NCBI GenBank assembly: GCA_011051815.1
Contig: DRKK01000371.1
Coordinates: forward strand, 1-15,373
DNA from: Sphingomonadales bacterium
GTDB lineage: Bacteria; Pseudomonadota; Alphaproteobacteria; Sphingomonadales; Emcibacteraceae
Length of the DNA stretch: 15,373 nucleotides
Direction: 5' to 3'
The translations under genes were made by a program, and so were the position numbers. The notes under the pieces were generated by a model that saw only the letters and a program-made list of their open reading frames with translations, was not told the origin of the DNA and did no database searches. Below, in pieces: positions 6,172 to 14,496 of this stretch (its first letter is position 1; each line of letters starts with the position of its first letter).

Positions 6172-8162
6172 GCGCTGAATTAGGCCATTTTTTCCTGGTT
6201 CTGGCACTGGGCATGGCTGTCGTACAGGCCATTTTCCCTATGATCGGCGCGGCCCGCCGAGATGGCCGGATGATGGCACTGGGACCCCCCGCCGCTTATG
6301 GTCAATTCATCTTTACCGTGGGCGCCTTTCTGGCCCTGACCTACAGTTATCTGCAATCTGATTTTTCCGTGGCCGTTGTCGCCCATAACAGCCATTCCTT
6401 AAAACCGCTGATTTACAAAATTTCCGGAGTCTGGGGCAACCATGAGGGGTCGCTTCTGTTATGGGTGATGTTCCTCGCGCTCTTTGGGGCCATGGTGGCT
6501 CACTTCGGGCGCAATCTGCCCAAAAGCCTGCAGGCCCGGGTTCTGTCCATACAGGCCTTGGTCGGCATCGGGTTTTTCCTGTTTATGCTCATCACCTCCA
6601 ATCCTTTTGACCGCTTGCCCAATGTCCCCTTTGAAGGCAACGGCCTGAATCCCCTGTTGCAAGACCCGGGGCTGGCCTTTCATCCGCCGTTTCTCTATCT
6701 GGGATATGTGGGATTGTCGGTGGCCTTTTCCTTTGCCATTGCCGCCCTGATTGAGGGCAAGGTTGACCCGGCATGGGCCAGATGGGTCCGGCCATGGACA
6801 TTGCTGGCGTGGGTATTCCTGACCATTGGTATCGTGCTGGGGTCATGGTGGGCCTATTACGAGCTGGGCTGGGGCGGCTGGTGGGCCTGGGATCCGGTTG
6901 AAAATGCCTCCTTCATGCCCTGGCTGGTGGCCACGGCCCTGCTTCATTCGGCGATCGTGGTGGAAAAACGCGATACCCTGAAAAGCTGGACAATTCTGCT
7001 GGCGATCATTGCCTTTTCCTTCAGTCTGCTCGGCACGTTCATTGTCCGGTCCGGTGTTCTCACTTCGGTTCATGCCTTTGCCACGGATCCGGAACGGGGC
7101 TTGTTTATCCTGATGTTCCTGGCGCTGGTCATTGGGGGTAGCTTCCTGCTCTTTGCCCTGCGCTCTGATCGGTTGCAGGCCGGCGGGCTCTTTGCCCCGG
7201 CCAGCCGGGAAAGCGGCCTTGTCATCAATAATCTGTTTTTGTCGGTGGCTGCGGCGGTGGTGCTTTATGGCACCCTGCATCCCTTGCTCAGTGACGCCAT
7301 TCTGGGCATCAAATCATCCGTAGGGGCACCCTTCTTTAATCTGGTTTTCGGCTTGCTGATGATTCCGCTGGTGGTCACCATGGGGTTTGGTGTTCATCTG
7401 CAATGGAAGCGGGCCCGCCTCAAGGCGGTGAGTGGCAAGTTAAAGATGGTCACCCTGCTATCTCTTCTGGCGGCTCTTATGGTACTTTATGTCACCTACG
7501 GCGGCGGCATTATGCCCGTGGTCTGGATGGGGCTTGGTGTCTGGTTACTGTTGTCCATGCTTCAGGAACTGGCAAACCGGATCAAATTATTTCAGGTGCC
7601 GCTTAAAAACAGTTTTGAACGGCTGCTGCGTCAACCCCGGTCCAGCTGGGGCATGAGCCTTGGCCATCTGGGCTTTGCCATTGGCCTGATCGGCATTGTC
7701 GCCACCTCATACTGGAGTCTGGAACAACAGAAAGTCATCCCCGTGGGCGACAGCATGACCATTGGTGAATTTACCCTGACCCTTGACGATGTTGTTGCCA
7801 TTGCCGGACCCAATTACACGGCGGTGCGCGGAGCCATCACCGTAACCGATAAGAATGGCAACCATTATATGGCCTATCCGGAAAGCCGGACCTATGTGGC
7901 CTCTCCCATGACCACAACAGAGGGTGCCGTGCGGACCACCCTGTCCGGGGATCTGTTCATTGTCATCGGCGAAATGCAAGGAACGGATCGCTGGGGCGTG
8001 CGGGTATATTACAAACCCATGCAGGTCTGGCTGTGGATCGGGGCGGCAATCATGGTTCTGGGCGGTTTTATATCCCTTAGCGACCGTCGCTACCGCATTG
8101 GCTCACCGGAAGGGAAAAAAGCCGCACAAAAAAATAAAGGGAAACAGGCTCATGCAGTTTAA
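6168..8162 (+). CDS. ccmF: Cytochrome c haem lyase membrane subunit CcmF
   Basis: CcmF is the core of the haem ligation complex; with CcmH and CcmI it reduces and transfers haem from CcmE to the CXXCH of apocytochromes. The 664-residue, many-helix product has the WWD domain at 236-252 (GGWWAWDPVENASFMPW). It also has the four conserved haem-ligand histidines at H172 (FHPP), H260 (LLHSA), H302 (VHAF) and H500 (SLGHLG), almost the same positions as in the E. coli protein. The length is typical. The start overlaps the ccmE stop (ATGA), and the last 11 bp overlap the ccmG start. Confidence 0.97.
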   Translation: MSAELGHFFLVLALGMAVVQAIFPMIGAARRDGRMMALGPPAAYGQFIFTVGAFLALTYSYLQSDFSVAVVAHNSHSLKPLIYKISGVWGNHEGSLLLWVMFLALFGAMVAHFGRNLPKSLQARVLSIQALVGIGFFLFMLITSNPFDRLPNVPFEGNGLNPLLQDPGLAFHPPFLYLGYVGLSVAFSFAIAALIEGKVDPAWARWVRPWTLLAWVFLTIGIVLGSWWAYYELGWGGWWAWDPVENASFMPWLVATALLHSAIVVEKRDTLKSWTILLAIIAFSFSLLGTFIVRSGVLTSVHAFATDPERGLFILMFLALVIGGSFLLFALRSDRLQAGGLFAPASRESGLVINNLFLSVAAAVVLYGTLHPLLSDAILGIKSSVGAPFFNLVFGLLMIPLVVTMGFGVHLQWKRARLKAVSGKLKMVTLLSLLAALMVLYVTYGGGIMPVVWMGLGVWLLLSMLQELANRIKLFQVPLKNSFERLLRQPRSSWGMSLGHLGFAIGLIGIVATSYWSLEQQKVIPVGDSMTIGEFTLTLDDVVAIAGPNYTAVRGAITVTDKNGNHYMAYPESRTYVASPMTTTEGAVRTTLSGDLFIVIGEMQGTDRWGVRVYYKPMQVWLWIGAAIMVLGGFISLSDRRYRIGSPEGKKAAQKNKGKQAHAV

Positions 8163-8694
8163 AAGATTTCTACCCCTGTTTATCTTCGCCGGGCTGTTTG
8201 TAGTCTTCATCATTGGCTTGACGCTCAATCCCCGGGAAATCCCCTCTGCCATGATCAACAAGCCGGTGCCGGAATTTTCTCTGCCGCCGTTAAAAGGGGA
8301 CGGGGTTGGATTGAGTAACGCCGACCTGCAAGACAGTGAAAATATCATCATCATCAATTTCTTTGCCTCATGGTGCGGCCCTTGCCGTGTGGAACATCCC
8401 TCTCTTGAAATTTTGGGCAAAATGGACGGCGTGAAACTCTTTGGCATTGCCTATAAAGACCTGCCGCGCAACAGTATCAGCTTTCTGAAAAGTCTGGGCA
8501 ACCCCTATGCCAAGGTTGGCACTGACCTGAAAGGCCGGACCGCCATTGATTGGGGCGTCACCGGCACGCCAGAGACTTTTTTCATTAAAAATGGCATTAT
8601 CCGTTACCAACATATCGGGCCGATATATGAATCGCAAATAGCGGAAAAAATTGCGCCGATCATCAAGGAACTTAAAGGGGAAACAGGCTCATGA
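8152..8694 (+). CDS. ccmG: Membrane-anchored thiol:disulfide oxidoreductase CcmG (DsbE)
   Basis: CcmG is a thioredoxin-fold protein that reduces the apocytochrome CXXCH disulfide, directly or through CcmH, before haem is attached. The 180-residue product has an N-terminal membrane anchor (about 6-24), the redox motif WCGPC with cysteines at 75 and 78, and the cis-proline at 140 (TGTPETF), typical of CcmG/DsbE. The ATG at 8152 is preceded by AAAGGGAAACAGG. The frame is open well upstream, but that part lies in ccmF and encodes no anchor. The final bases overlap the ccmH ATG. The sequence around its start recurs at the start of ccmH. Confidence 0.95.
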   Translation: MQFKRFLPLFIFAGLFVVFIIGLTLNPREIPSAMINKPVPEFSLPPLKGDGVGLSNADLQDSENIIIINFFASWCGPCRVEHPSLEILGKMDGVKLFGIAYKDLPRNSISFLKSLGNPYAKVGTDLKGRTAIDWGVTGTPETFFIKNGIIRYQHIGPIYESQIAEKIAPIIKELKGETGS

Positions 8695-9149
8695 GATTTC
8701 TGCTGCCCCTGCTGTTCATCGGCCTGAGCCTGAATGCCTTTGCCATTGGCGTTGACCAAAAAAGACTTCCAGATCCCGTGATGGAGGCCCGCGCCCAGCA
8801 TATCATGAAAGAATTGCGCTGCCTTGTCTGCCAGAATCAGTCGATCATTGATTCTGACGCGGAGCTGGCCGGTGACCTGCGGGCGATCGTCCGTGAACAG
8901 GTGGCCATGGGCAAGAACCACGAACAGATTATCGAATTTATGACCAGCCGCTACGGCGACTGTATATTGTTTGATCCCCCATTCAAGGCCTCTAACGCTT
9001 TGCTCTGGTTGGGTCCTCTCTTCCTACTCCTGATCGGCGGCTTTTTGGTGTTTCGTACCATCCGGCAATCAGCGAATAGTACCAAGGCTGACCCTTTGAG
9101 CGCGGAAGAAGAAAAACGCCTGAAACAAATCATCGAAGATAGAGGGTAA
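8691..9149 (+). CDS. ccmH: Cytochrome c maturation thiol protein CcmH (CycL type)
   Basis: CcmH is a periplasm-facing, membrane-anchored redox protein that holds or reduces apocytochrome cysteines in the ligation complex. The 152-residue product has a signal peptide (cleavage near AFA-IG, residues 16-20), the conserved LRCLVCQNQS with redox cysteines C44 and C47, the family stretch SRYGDCILFDPP, and one membrane helix at about 104-122. It is the short form, equal to the N-terminal half of E. coli CcmH; the TPR half is the separate ccmI gene. A cysteine (C91) stands where E. coli CcmH has Phe (YGDF). The ATG overlaps the ccmG stop. Confidence 0.95.
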   Translation: MRFLLPLLFIGLSLNAFAIGVDQKRLPDPVMEARAQHIMKELRCLVCQNQSIIDSDAELAGDLRAIVREQVAMGKNHEQIIEFMTSRYGDCILFDPPFKASNALLWLGPLFLLLIGGFLVFRTIRQSANSTKADPLSAEEEKRLKQIIEDRG

Positions 9150-9152
9150 AAA

Positions 9153-10307
9153 ATGTTCTGGATCGTATCTGCTTTTTTACTCCTGATTGCGCTTGCCATA
9201 ATCCTGGTCCCCCTGTTCCGTTATCGCGAGGATGAGGAACAGGATCAGAGTCAAAGTCTCAATGTCTATAAGGCCCAGCTGAAAGAACTGGACGGTGACC
9301 AGAAGAATGATCAACTCAGTGCAGAAGAAGTTACCTCGGCCCGCCTTGAGATTGAACGGCGACTGTTGAAAGTTGCAAGCACGTCCAAAGAAGACAAAGC
9401 CGAAACAACCGGGATCAAAACGGCGCGCCCATTGCTGGTGGTGGTGACTGTCCTTGTGTTTATGGGCAGTTATGGTTTTTACCTGTTGGTCGGCAACCCC
9501 GGCATGCCGGACTTTCCCCTTGATGAGCAGAAAAACTCTGCGGCCCAGATGACCAAGGAAGATGCCAAATCTCCGGAAATGATCAGCGAGGTGGCCATCC
9601 TGAAAACCTATCTGGCTCAAAAACCGGACGATATAAAGGCATGGCGCACATTGGGCCAGCTTGAAACTGACCTCCACGACCGCCCCGAAGCAGCAAAAGC
9701 CTTTCAACGCTGGCATGAGCTGGACCCGAACAGCATTGATGCGGCGGTGGTTTATGCTGAAAGCCTGATTATCCTCAGTGATGGCAAGGTCGGTCCTGCC
9801 GCCCTGCTTGTCCTGAACCGCGCCCGTAAAATTCAGCCCCAAAACCCTGGCGTACGTCATTATATGGCGCTGGCCCAGTATCAGGCCGGTAATGTGGAAC
9901 AGGCTCTGGCAGGCTGGAAATCATTGGCCACCGACAGCAAGCCGGGTGCACCGTGGCTCGGCGCCCTCAACAGGTGGATTCGCAAGGCCGAGAGGGAATT
10001 GGGCGTTCAAAGCACCGGTTCAAGAGGCTCAGGCCCCGCCTTAAGCGCCGAACAACGGGCCACTGTCGCCGATATGTCCCCCGCAGACCGGGCGGAAATG
10101 ATCAAGAGTATGGTGGCGCGCCTGCAAAGCAAAATGGATGAAAATCCTGAGAATATTGAAGGCTGGTTCCGCCTTGCCAAGGCCTATAGTGTCCTTGGCC
10201 AGAAGGCGGATGCAATCAAGGCCATGGAACAAGCCATGAAACATGCACCGGACGACCTGAAACCACAGGTTAAGAAACAGCTGGAAATATTAAAAAAACA
10301 AGAGTAA
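9153..10307 (+). CDS. ccmI: Apocytochrome c chaperone CcmI (CycH type, TPR protein)
   Basis: CcmI captures the C-terminal helix of apocytochromes c and brings them to CcmF and CcmH. The 384-residue product has two membrane helices (about 2-22 and 93-113) around a cytoplasmic loop containing the family motif NVYKAQLKELDGD. A periplasmic region with tetratricopeptide-like repeats runs from about residue 145 to the end (for example KAWRTLGQLETDL and GWFRLAKAYSVLGQKADAIKAMEQAMKHAP). It begins 3 bp after the ccmH stop, with AGAGGG as ribosome binding site, and is the last gene of the block. No clear rho-independent terminator follows. Confidence 0.94.
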   Translation: MFWIVSAFLLLIALAIILVPLFRYREDEEQDQSQSLNVYKAQLKELDGDQKNDQLSAEEVTSARLEIERRLLKVASTSKEDKAETTGIKTARPLLVVVTVLVFMGSYGFYLLVGNPGMPDFPLDEQKNSAAQMTKEDAKSPEMISEVAILKTYLAQKPDDIKAWRTLGQLETDLHDRPEAAKAFQRWHELDPNSIDAAVVYAESLIILSDGKVGPAALLVLNRARKIQPQNPGVRHYMALAQYQAGNVEQALAGWKSLATDSKPGAPWLGALNRWIRKAERELGVQSTGSRGSGPALSAEQRATVADMSPADRAEMIKSMVARLQSKMDENPENIEGWFRLAKAYSVLGQKADAIKAMEQAMKHAPDDLKPQVKKQLEILKKQE

Positions 10308-10383
10308 AATGCGCATTGATCAATAGAGTCGCAGAATGGTGACTTCTTCCCCTCAGAAGGACCGGGTGTTTTAAAAATAACCC

Positions 10384-10408
10384 TTAGCAATATGTTACAT
10401 ATTGTTAA
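10384..10408. promoter_or_regulatory. 25-bp imperfect palindrome before the Gln-rich gene, possible operator
   Basis: The core CAATATGTTACATATTG (10388-10404) is an 8-bp perfect inverted repeat around one base. Beyond one mismatched pair, TTA and TAA extend the arms to 11 bp. It ends 16 bp before the ATG at 10425. A weak promoter can be drawn with -35 TTAGCA (10384-10389), 17-bp spacing and -10 AACTAT (10407-10412). In that model the dyad fills the spacer and the mRNA would be nearly leaderless. No U-tract follows, so it does not look like a terminator. The binding protein is unknown. Confidence 0.45.
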
Positions 10409-10424
10409 CTATGTTTGATTTGCG

Positions 10425-10793
10425 ATGAAAGTTACGACAAATTCACAATTGCTGACCTCTCTGGCCTCTCTGGTTGACCCCAACCAGCGCGGACAGCAAC
10501 AGGCCCTGCAACAACAGCAGGAATTGCGCCAGCAAGAAAAGAAGGCCGCCGAACAAACCACCAAGGTTTCCCGTCAGGACAATATTAATGCCAACCGGGA
10601 TGCGTTGCGGAAACTTCAGGATCGGTTGAAAGCCGACAATCTTGAAAAGCTGAAAGCGGACTTCTCATCAGAAGGTCAGGGCAATCAAAGTGGTCGTGGC
10701 GGTAGCGTAAACCTTAACCTCAGGGAAAATCTGGGCAGCCCCAGCAGGCCCCAGGACACCCGCCCCGGGCAGATCATCGACATCAGGGTTTAG
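10425..10793 (+). CDS. Hypothetical small Gln-rich, coiled-coil-prone protein
   Basis: I do not recognise this 122-residue product. It is hydrophilic, with no signal peptide or membrane helix. Residues 21-40 are rich in glutamine (QQQALQQQQELRQQEKK), 58-80 look like a charged amphipathic helix, 82-93 are Gly/Ser-rich and probably flexible, and the end PGQIIDIRV could form a short strand. The composition suggests a helical, partly disordered cytoplasmic protein. The start ATG has no ribosome binding site and may be close to the transcript 5' end. It lies 117 bp after ccmI behind a 25-bp dyad, and its stop codon overlaps the 3' end of the convergent yciB gene by 11 bp. Its codon use looks like its neighbours, so it is probably a real gene. 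Confidence 0.7.
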   Translation: MKVTTNSQLLTSLASLVDPNQRGQQQALQQQQELRQQEKKAAEQTTKVSRQDNINANRDALRKLQDRLKADNLEKLKADFSSEGQGNQSGRGGSVNLNLRENLGSPSRPQDTRPGQIIDIRV

Positions 10794-11364
10794 GCTTCTC
10801 GTCCTCAACATCCATATATTTCATCAACATGGGCATTTGCGCCATCATGAACAGGATACTCATGGGCATGAACAGCCATAACTTGGTCGCAATCCAGGTA
10901 TCAAAGGCAAAGTTGCGGTGGATGATTTCATTTAAAATTGCATTGAAAATATAAAAGACTCCGAAACGTATGGTCAGTTTTTTCCACGCCTCATCGGGCA
11001 TGGGCGGAAACCCGGCCCCAAAGATATTCTTCAGAAAATATTTGCCAAACGCCGCCCCGCCCAGTAAGGCCGCCGCAAAAAAACCATAGAGAATAGTCGG
11101 CTTTAACTTGATAAAAATTTCGTTATGAAAATAAATGGTCGCCCCGCCCAATATGCCCACAAGGCCACCGGAAATCCATAAAATCAGGCCAATTTTCTTG
11201 AAAATCACCTTGGAAGCGATCATGGACACCGCCATGGCCGCCATGAAAACCTTGGTGGCCAGATAGACGCTTTCCATTTCCTTGGCATCATAGGCATAGA
11301 AAAACAGGATAATCGGGAACATCTCAATAAAAAGCTTGAGCAGTTGCTTTTGGGTGTCACTCAT
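10783..11364 (-). CDS. yciB: Inner membrane septation protein YciB/IspA family (septation protein A)
   Basis: YciB (septation protein A) is a small inner-membrane protein linked to cell envelope synthesis and septation; its biochemical role is not settled. The 193-residue product has about five to six hydrophobic segments and the family signatures HNEIFIKLKPTILYG at 80-94 and FDTWIATKLW at 154-163, which mirror the HDDTFIKWKPT and STDTWVNFKL regions of the E. coli protein. The start ATG shares one base with the ftsY stop (TAATG), showing tight coupling. Its 3' end overlaps the opposing small gene by 11 bp. YciB next to ftsY is a familiar alphaproteobacterial arrangement. Confidence 0.92.
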   Translation of the reverse strand: MSDTQKQLLKLFIEMFPIILFFYAYDAKEMESVYLATKVFMAAMAVSMIASKVIFKKIGLILWISGGLVGILGGATIYFHNEIFIKLKPTILYGFFAAALLGGAAFGKYFLKNIFGAGFPPMPDEAWKKLTIRFGVFYIFNAILNEIIHRNFAFDTWIATKLWLFMPMSILFMMAQMPMLMKYMDVEDEKPKP

Positions 11365-12329
11365 TATTTAAGTCCCACTAACATTTTTGAAAAATCATCG
11401 GCATCAAAGGGCTGTAAATCATCAATGGATTCACCAACCCCAATGGCATAGATCGGCAGATCAAATTTCTCGGCCAGCGCCACCAAAACGCCGCCCTTGG
11501 CTGTGCCATCCAGCTTGGTCATGATCAGGCCGGAAACCTGCGCCGCCTCCTGAAAAACGCGTGCCTGCATCACCGCATTCTGCCCCGTGGTCGCATCCAG
11601 CACCAACAGGGTGGAATGGGGCGCCGTTTCGTCCTGTTTGGTAATCACCCGGATGATTTTGGACAGCTCCTCCATCAGATGGCTTTTATTTTGCAGACGC
11701 CCGGCGGTATCTATGATTAAAATGTCGCTGTTTTCCGTTCGGGCGCGTTGTATGGCATCATAGGCCAGCCCAGCCGCATCGGCTCCCACCTTGCCCGACA
11801 CCACCGGCACATTATTGCGCTGGCCCCAGACCTGTAGCTGTTCAATGGCAGCCGCCCGAAAGGTATCGCCCGCCGCCAGCATGACCGATTTCCCGTCCAG
11901 CTGAAATTTCTTGGCCAGCTTGCCAATGGTGGTGGTTTTGCCGGAGCCATTGACCCCGACCATCAGAATGATGTGGGGCTTATGGGCCGCCGTGATCGCA
12001 AGAGGCCGGGCCACCGGACGCAGAATATCCGCCACCTCTCTGGCCAGTGCGGCCTGTACTTCCTCCGGCGAAATTTCCTTGTCAAAACGGCCTTTGGACA
12101 GGCGCGCACAGACCGCCTGGCTGACCGTGACCCCAAGATCAGACATGATCAGCAGATCTTCCAGCTCCTCCAGCGTGGTGGCGTCCAGCTTTCGTTTGAC
12201 GAAAATATCACTGATGCCACCGCTCAGGGCCGTGGTGCTGCGCTTCAGGCCGTCTTTCAGACGACTGAACCAGCCTTTTTTCTTCTGATCGTCTTTCTTC
12301 TGATTGTCGGGGAGATTTTCTTCTGACAT
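11364..12329 (-). CDS. ftsY: Signal recognition particle receptor FtsY
   Basis: FtsY is the membrane-associated GTPase that receives ribosome-SRP complexes and delivers them to the Sec translocon or YidC. From the ATG at 12329 the product is 321 residues: a short lysine-rich N-terminal region instead of the long acidic A domain of E. coli, a helical N domain (about 35-105), and the G domain. Visible motifs are GVNGSGKTT at 125-133, GDTFRAAA at 154-161, DTAGR at 207-211 and TKLDGTAKGG at 271-280. An in-frame TTG one codon earlier is a possible but less likely start. The ATG overlaps the mtaB stop by one base (TGATG). Confidence 0.97.
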   Translation of the reverse strand: MSEENLPDNQKKDDQKKKGWFSRLKDGLKRSTTALSGGISDIFVKRKLDATTLEELEDLLIMSDLGVTVSQAVCARLSKGRFDKEISPEEVQAALAREVADILRPVARPLAITAAHKPHIILMVGVNGSGKTTTIGKLAKKFQLDGKSVMLAAGDTFRAAAIEQLQVWGQRNNVPVVSGKVGADAAGLAYDAIQRARTENSDILIIDTAGRLQNKSHLMEELSKIIRVITKQDETAPHSTLLVLDATTGQNAVMQARVFQEAAQVSGLIMTKLDGTAKGGVLVALAEKFDLPIYAIGVGESIDDLQPFDADDFSKMLVGLK

Positions 12330-13615
12330 CAACGCTCTAATTCTGTGATAAGGATGCCATTTTCATAGCCTGTTACCCGCGCATTTGCAAGGGAACCCGC
12401 CGTTAAATCGGCCAATATCTTCGCCGGGGCGAAATGTTCCGTATGGCCGATAACCGATTTACCCGCCTCGCCAGGCTTTTCCACCAAAATAGACACGGCA
12501 CGGCCCACTTGGGACAGCATATAGCGGTCAAATTGCATCTGACCCAAGGCCCGCAACCGCGCCGCCCGTTCTTTACGGATCGTTTTAGGCACGGCAGGCA
12601 TTTTTGCCGCCGGGGTGCCTTCGCGGGCGCTAAAGGGAAAAACATGAAGATAAGTCAGGTCACAGTCTTCCACCAATGCAAGGCTGTTCTGAAACATCTC
12701 TTCTATTTCCGTGGGGAAGCCCGCGATAATATCGGCCCCGAAAACCACATCGGGACGGGCGGCCCGAACCCGCTGGCAAAACTCGATACTGTCCTCCCGG
12801 CTGTGGCGGCGTTTCATGCGCTTTAAAATCATATTATCCCCGGCCTGAAGGCTCAGGTGGAGATGGGGCATCATGCGGTCTTCTTCCGTGATAACCTGAA
12901 AAAGCGCTTCGTCAATCTCAATGGAATCAATGGAGCTTAACCGCAACCGTTTCAGGTCCGGCACAAATTTCAAGATCTTCTGACACAGGTTCCCAAGGCT
13001 GGGGGTGCCGGGCAGGTCGGGACCGTAAGAGGTAATATCAACCCCGGTGATGATCACCTCCTGATAGCCGTTATCGACCAGTCGTTGCACCTGCTGAATA
13101 ACCTCTCCCGCAGGCACTGACCGGCTATTGCCGCGTCCGTAAGGGATGATGCAGAAGGTACAGCGATGATCGCAACCATTTTGCACCTGCACAAAGGCGC
13201 GGGTACGCTCCGCATAGCCCTCAATAAGGTGATTGGCGGTTTCCTTCACCGCCATAATGTCATTGACCAACAATTTTTCCGCCTTGTCCAGGCCGAAATC
13301 CAGATAGCTTTCCGCCTGTAGCTTTTCCACATTACCCAGCACCATATCCACCTCATCCATGGCGCCAAAGGCCTCCGGGGTGATCTGGGCCGCGCAGCCG
13401 GTAACGATGATCTTCACATCCGGATTTTCTTTGCGGGTGCGGCGGATGGACTGACGGGCTTGGCGCGTGGCCTCGGCGGTCACGGCACAGGTGTTGAAAA
13501 TCACTGTATTACGCAACCCTGCCTGATCCGCGTGGTTTTTCATGACCTCTGACTCATAGGTATTGAGCCGACAGCCAAAAGTAACCAGCTTTGCTTTATT
13601 CTCTGGCGCGGTCAT
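12329..13615 (-). CDS. mtaB: tRNA t6A37 methylthiotransferase MtaB
   Basis: MtaB is a radical-SAM enzyme that converts t6A to ms2t6A at position 37 of ANN-decoding tRNAs, improving codon reading. The 428-residue product has an N-terminal methylthiotransferase domain with cluster cysteines C15 (FGCRLN), C43 (NTCAVT) and C74 (TGCAAQ). The radical-SAM motif CDHRCTFC has cysteines at 148, 152 and 155, and the C-terminal region from about 370 is TRAM-like. FGCRLNTYESE and NTCAVTAEA are typical of MtaB rather than MiaB or RimO. It overlaps dapF by 4 bp upstream and abuts ftsY downstream, so it is the second gene of the operon. Confidence 0.95.
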   Translation of the reverse strand: MTAPENKAKLVTFGCRLNTYESEVMKNHADQAGLRNTVIFNTCAVTAEATRQARQSIRRTRKENPDVKIIVTGCAAQITPEAFGAMDEVDMVLGNVEKLQAESYLDFGLDKAEKLLVNDIMAVKETANHLIEGYAERTRAFVQVQNGCDHRCTFCIIPYGRGNSRSVPAGEVIQQVQRLVDNGYQEVIITGVDITSYGPDLPGTPSLGNLCQKILKFVPDLKRLRLSSIDSIEIDEALFQVITEEDRMMPHLHLSLQAGDNMILKRMKRRHSREDSIEFCQRVRAARPDVVFGADIIAGFPTEIEEMFQNSLALVEDCDLTYLHVFPFSAREGTPAAKMPAVPKTIRKERAARLRALGQMQFDRYMLSQVGRAVSILVEKPGEAGKSVIGHTEHFAPAKILADLTAGSLANARVTGYENGILITELER

Positions 13616-14442
13616 AACAGGATACGCCCGTCAAAAACATGGGTCGCGCTACCGGTCATCTGTATATGACCGTCCTCATCCCACAGCATATGAAGGTCGC
13701 CGCCGTCAAGCTCAACGGTTGCTTCTTTTGGCACAAGCCCGCGCAGGCTGGCGGCCACAATCACGGCGCAGGCCCCGGAACCACAGGCTTTGGTGATCCC
13801 AGCCCCCCGTTCCCACACCCGATGGCGCAGGCGGCCCTGGCCCTGATCCGCCACAATGCTCACATTAACCCGCTTTGGAAACAGAGGGTGGGTTTCAATC
13901 TGCGGCCCAAGCTCGGCCAGCGGAATATCCGCCACATCATCAACGAAAAATACCACATGGGGATTGCCCATATTGACCGCGACACCATGGCTTAAAGGGC
14001 CAACCGTCACGTCCAGATCATCCGTCGCCATCTCCCGGCTCAAGGGAATGTCCTGCCAGTTCCGGCGCGGCACACCCATATCAACCCGGATCAAATCCCC
14101 GGCCCGGGCGGCTTGCAAGAGCCCGGCGGTGGTTTCTATGGTGATATGGTCGGTGTTATTCTCCACCATCAGAATCTGCCCGACACAGCGGCTGGCATTA
14201 CCGCAAGCCCCGACCTCGCTGCCGTCCGCATTCTGAATCCGCATGAAAACGTCGGCCTTCGTGCTGGACAACAGGGTGATGACCTGATCACAGCCAATGC
14301 CGTGATGGCGGCTGGCGATATGGCGCGCCTGATCCCCGGTCAGATCAAGCTGATCCGCCCGGCCATCAAAGATCACAAAATCATTGCCCAACCCGTGCAT
14401 TTTGCGAAAAGCACGCGGGGCCCCTGTCATTTCCTTTGTCAT
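13612..14442 (-). CDS. dapF: Diaminopimelate epimerase DapF
   Basis: DapF interconverts LL- and meso-diaminopimelate, the step that supplies meso-DAP for peptidoglycan and lysine synthesis. The 276-residue product carries both catalytic cysteines in their motifs: C80 in GACGNASRC and C220 in KACGSGAC. It also has the N-terminal KMHGLGNDF and the substrate-binding GNPH and ERGAGIT segments. The length is normal. The ATG at 14442 has AAGG upstream; an ATG four codons later also has a close AAGGA. It is the first gene of dapF-mtaB-ftsY-yciB, and its stop overlaps the mtaB start (ATGA). Confidence 0.97.
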   Translation of the reverse strand: MTKEMTGAPRAFRKMHGLGNDFVIFDGRADQLDLTGDQARHIASRHHGIGCDQVITLLSSTKADVFMRIQNADGSEVGACGNASRCVGQILMVENNTDHITIETTAGLLQAARAGDLIRVDMGVPRRNWQDIPLSREMATDDLDVTVGPLSHGVAVNMGNPHVVFFVDDVADIPLAELGPQIETHPLFPKRVNVSIVADQGQGRLRHRVWERGAGITKACGSGACAVIVAASLRGLVPKEATVELDGGDLHMLWDEDGHIQMTGSATHVFDGRILL

Positions 14443-14496
14443 ACTGCCTTATATGGGGGGAATCGGCGGAAAGTCCACAAAAATTTTGAGTTGTAT

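Noticed and set aside
7924..8151. Upstream extension of ccmG into ccmF.
   Set aside because: The extension is out-of-frame ccmF sequence; the ATG at 8152 has a ribosome binding site and begins the expected membrane anchor.
10315..10324. ATTGATCAAT palindrome after ccmI as a possible FNR site.
   Set aside because: The half-sites TTGAT and ATCAA overlap without the 4-bp spacer, so it does not fit the consensus and is probably chance.
10349..10380. Possible rho-independent terminator after ccmI (CTTCT...AGAAG hairpin and following GGGT...ACCC).
   Set aside because: The stems are only 4-5 bp and are not followed directly by a T-run.
11911..12326. Plus-strand open frames of 117 and 125 codons opposite ftsY.
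   Set aside because: They lie wholly within the strongly conserved ftsY gene and have no ribosome binding site or recognisable domain.
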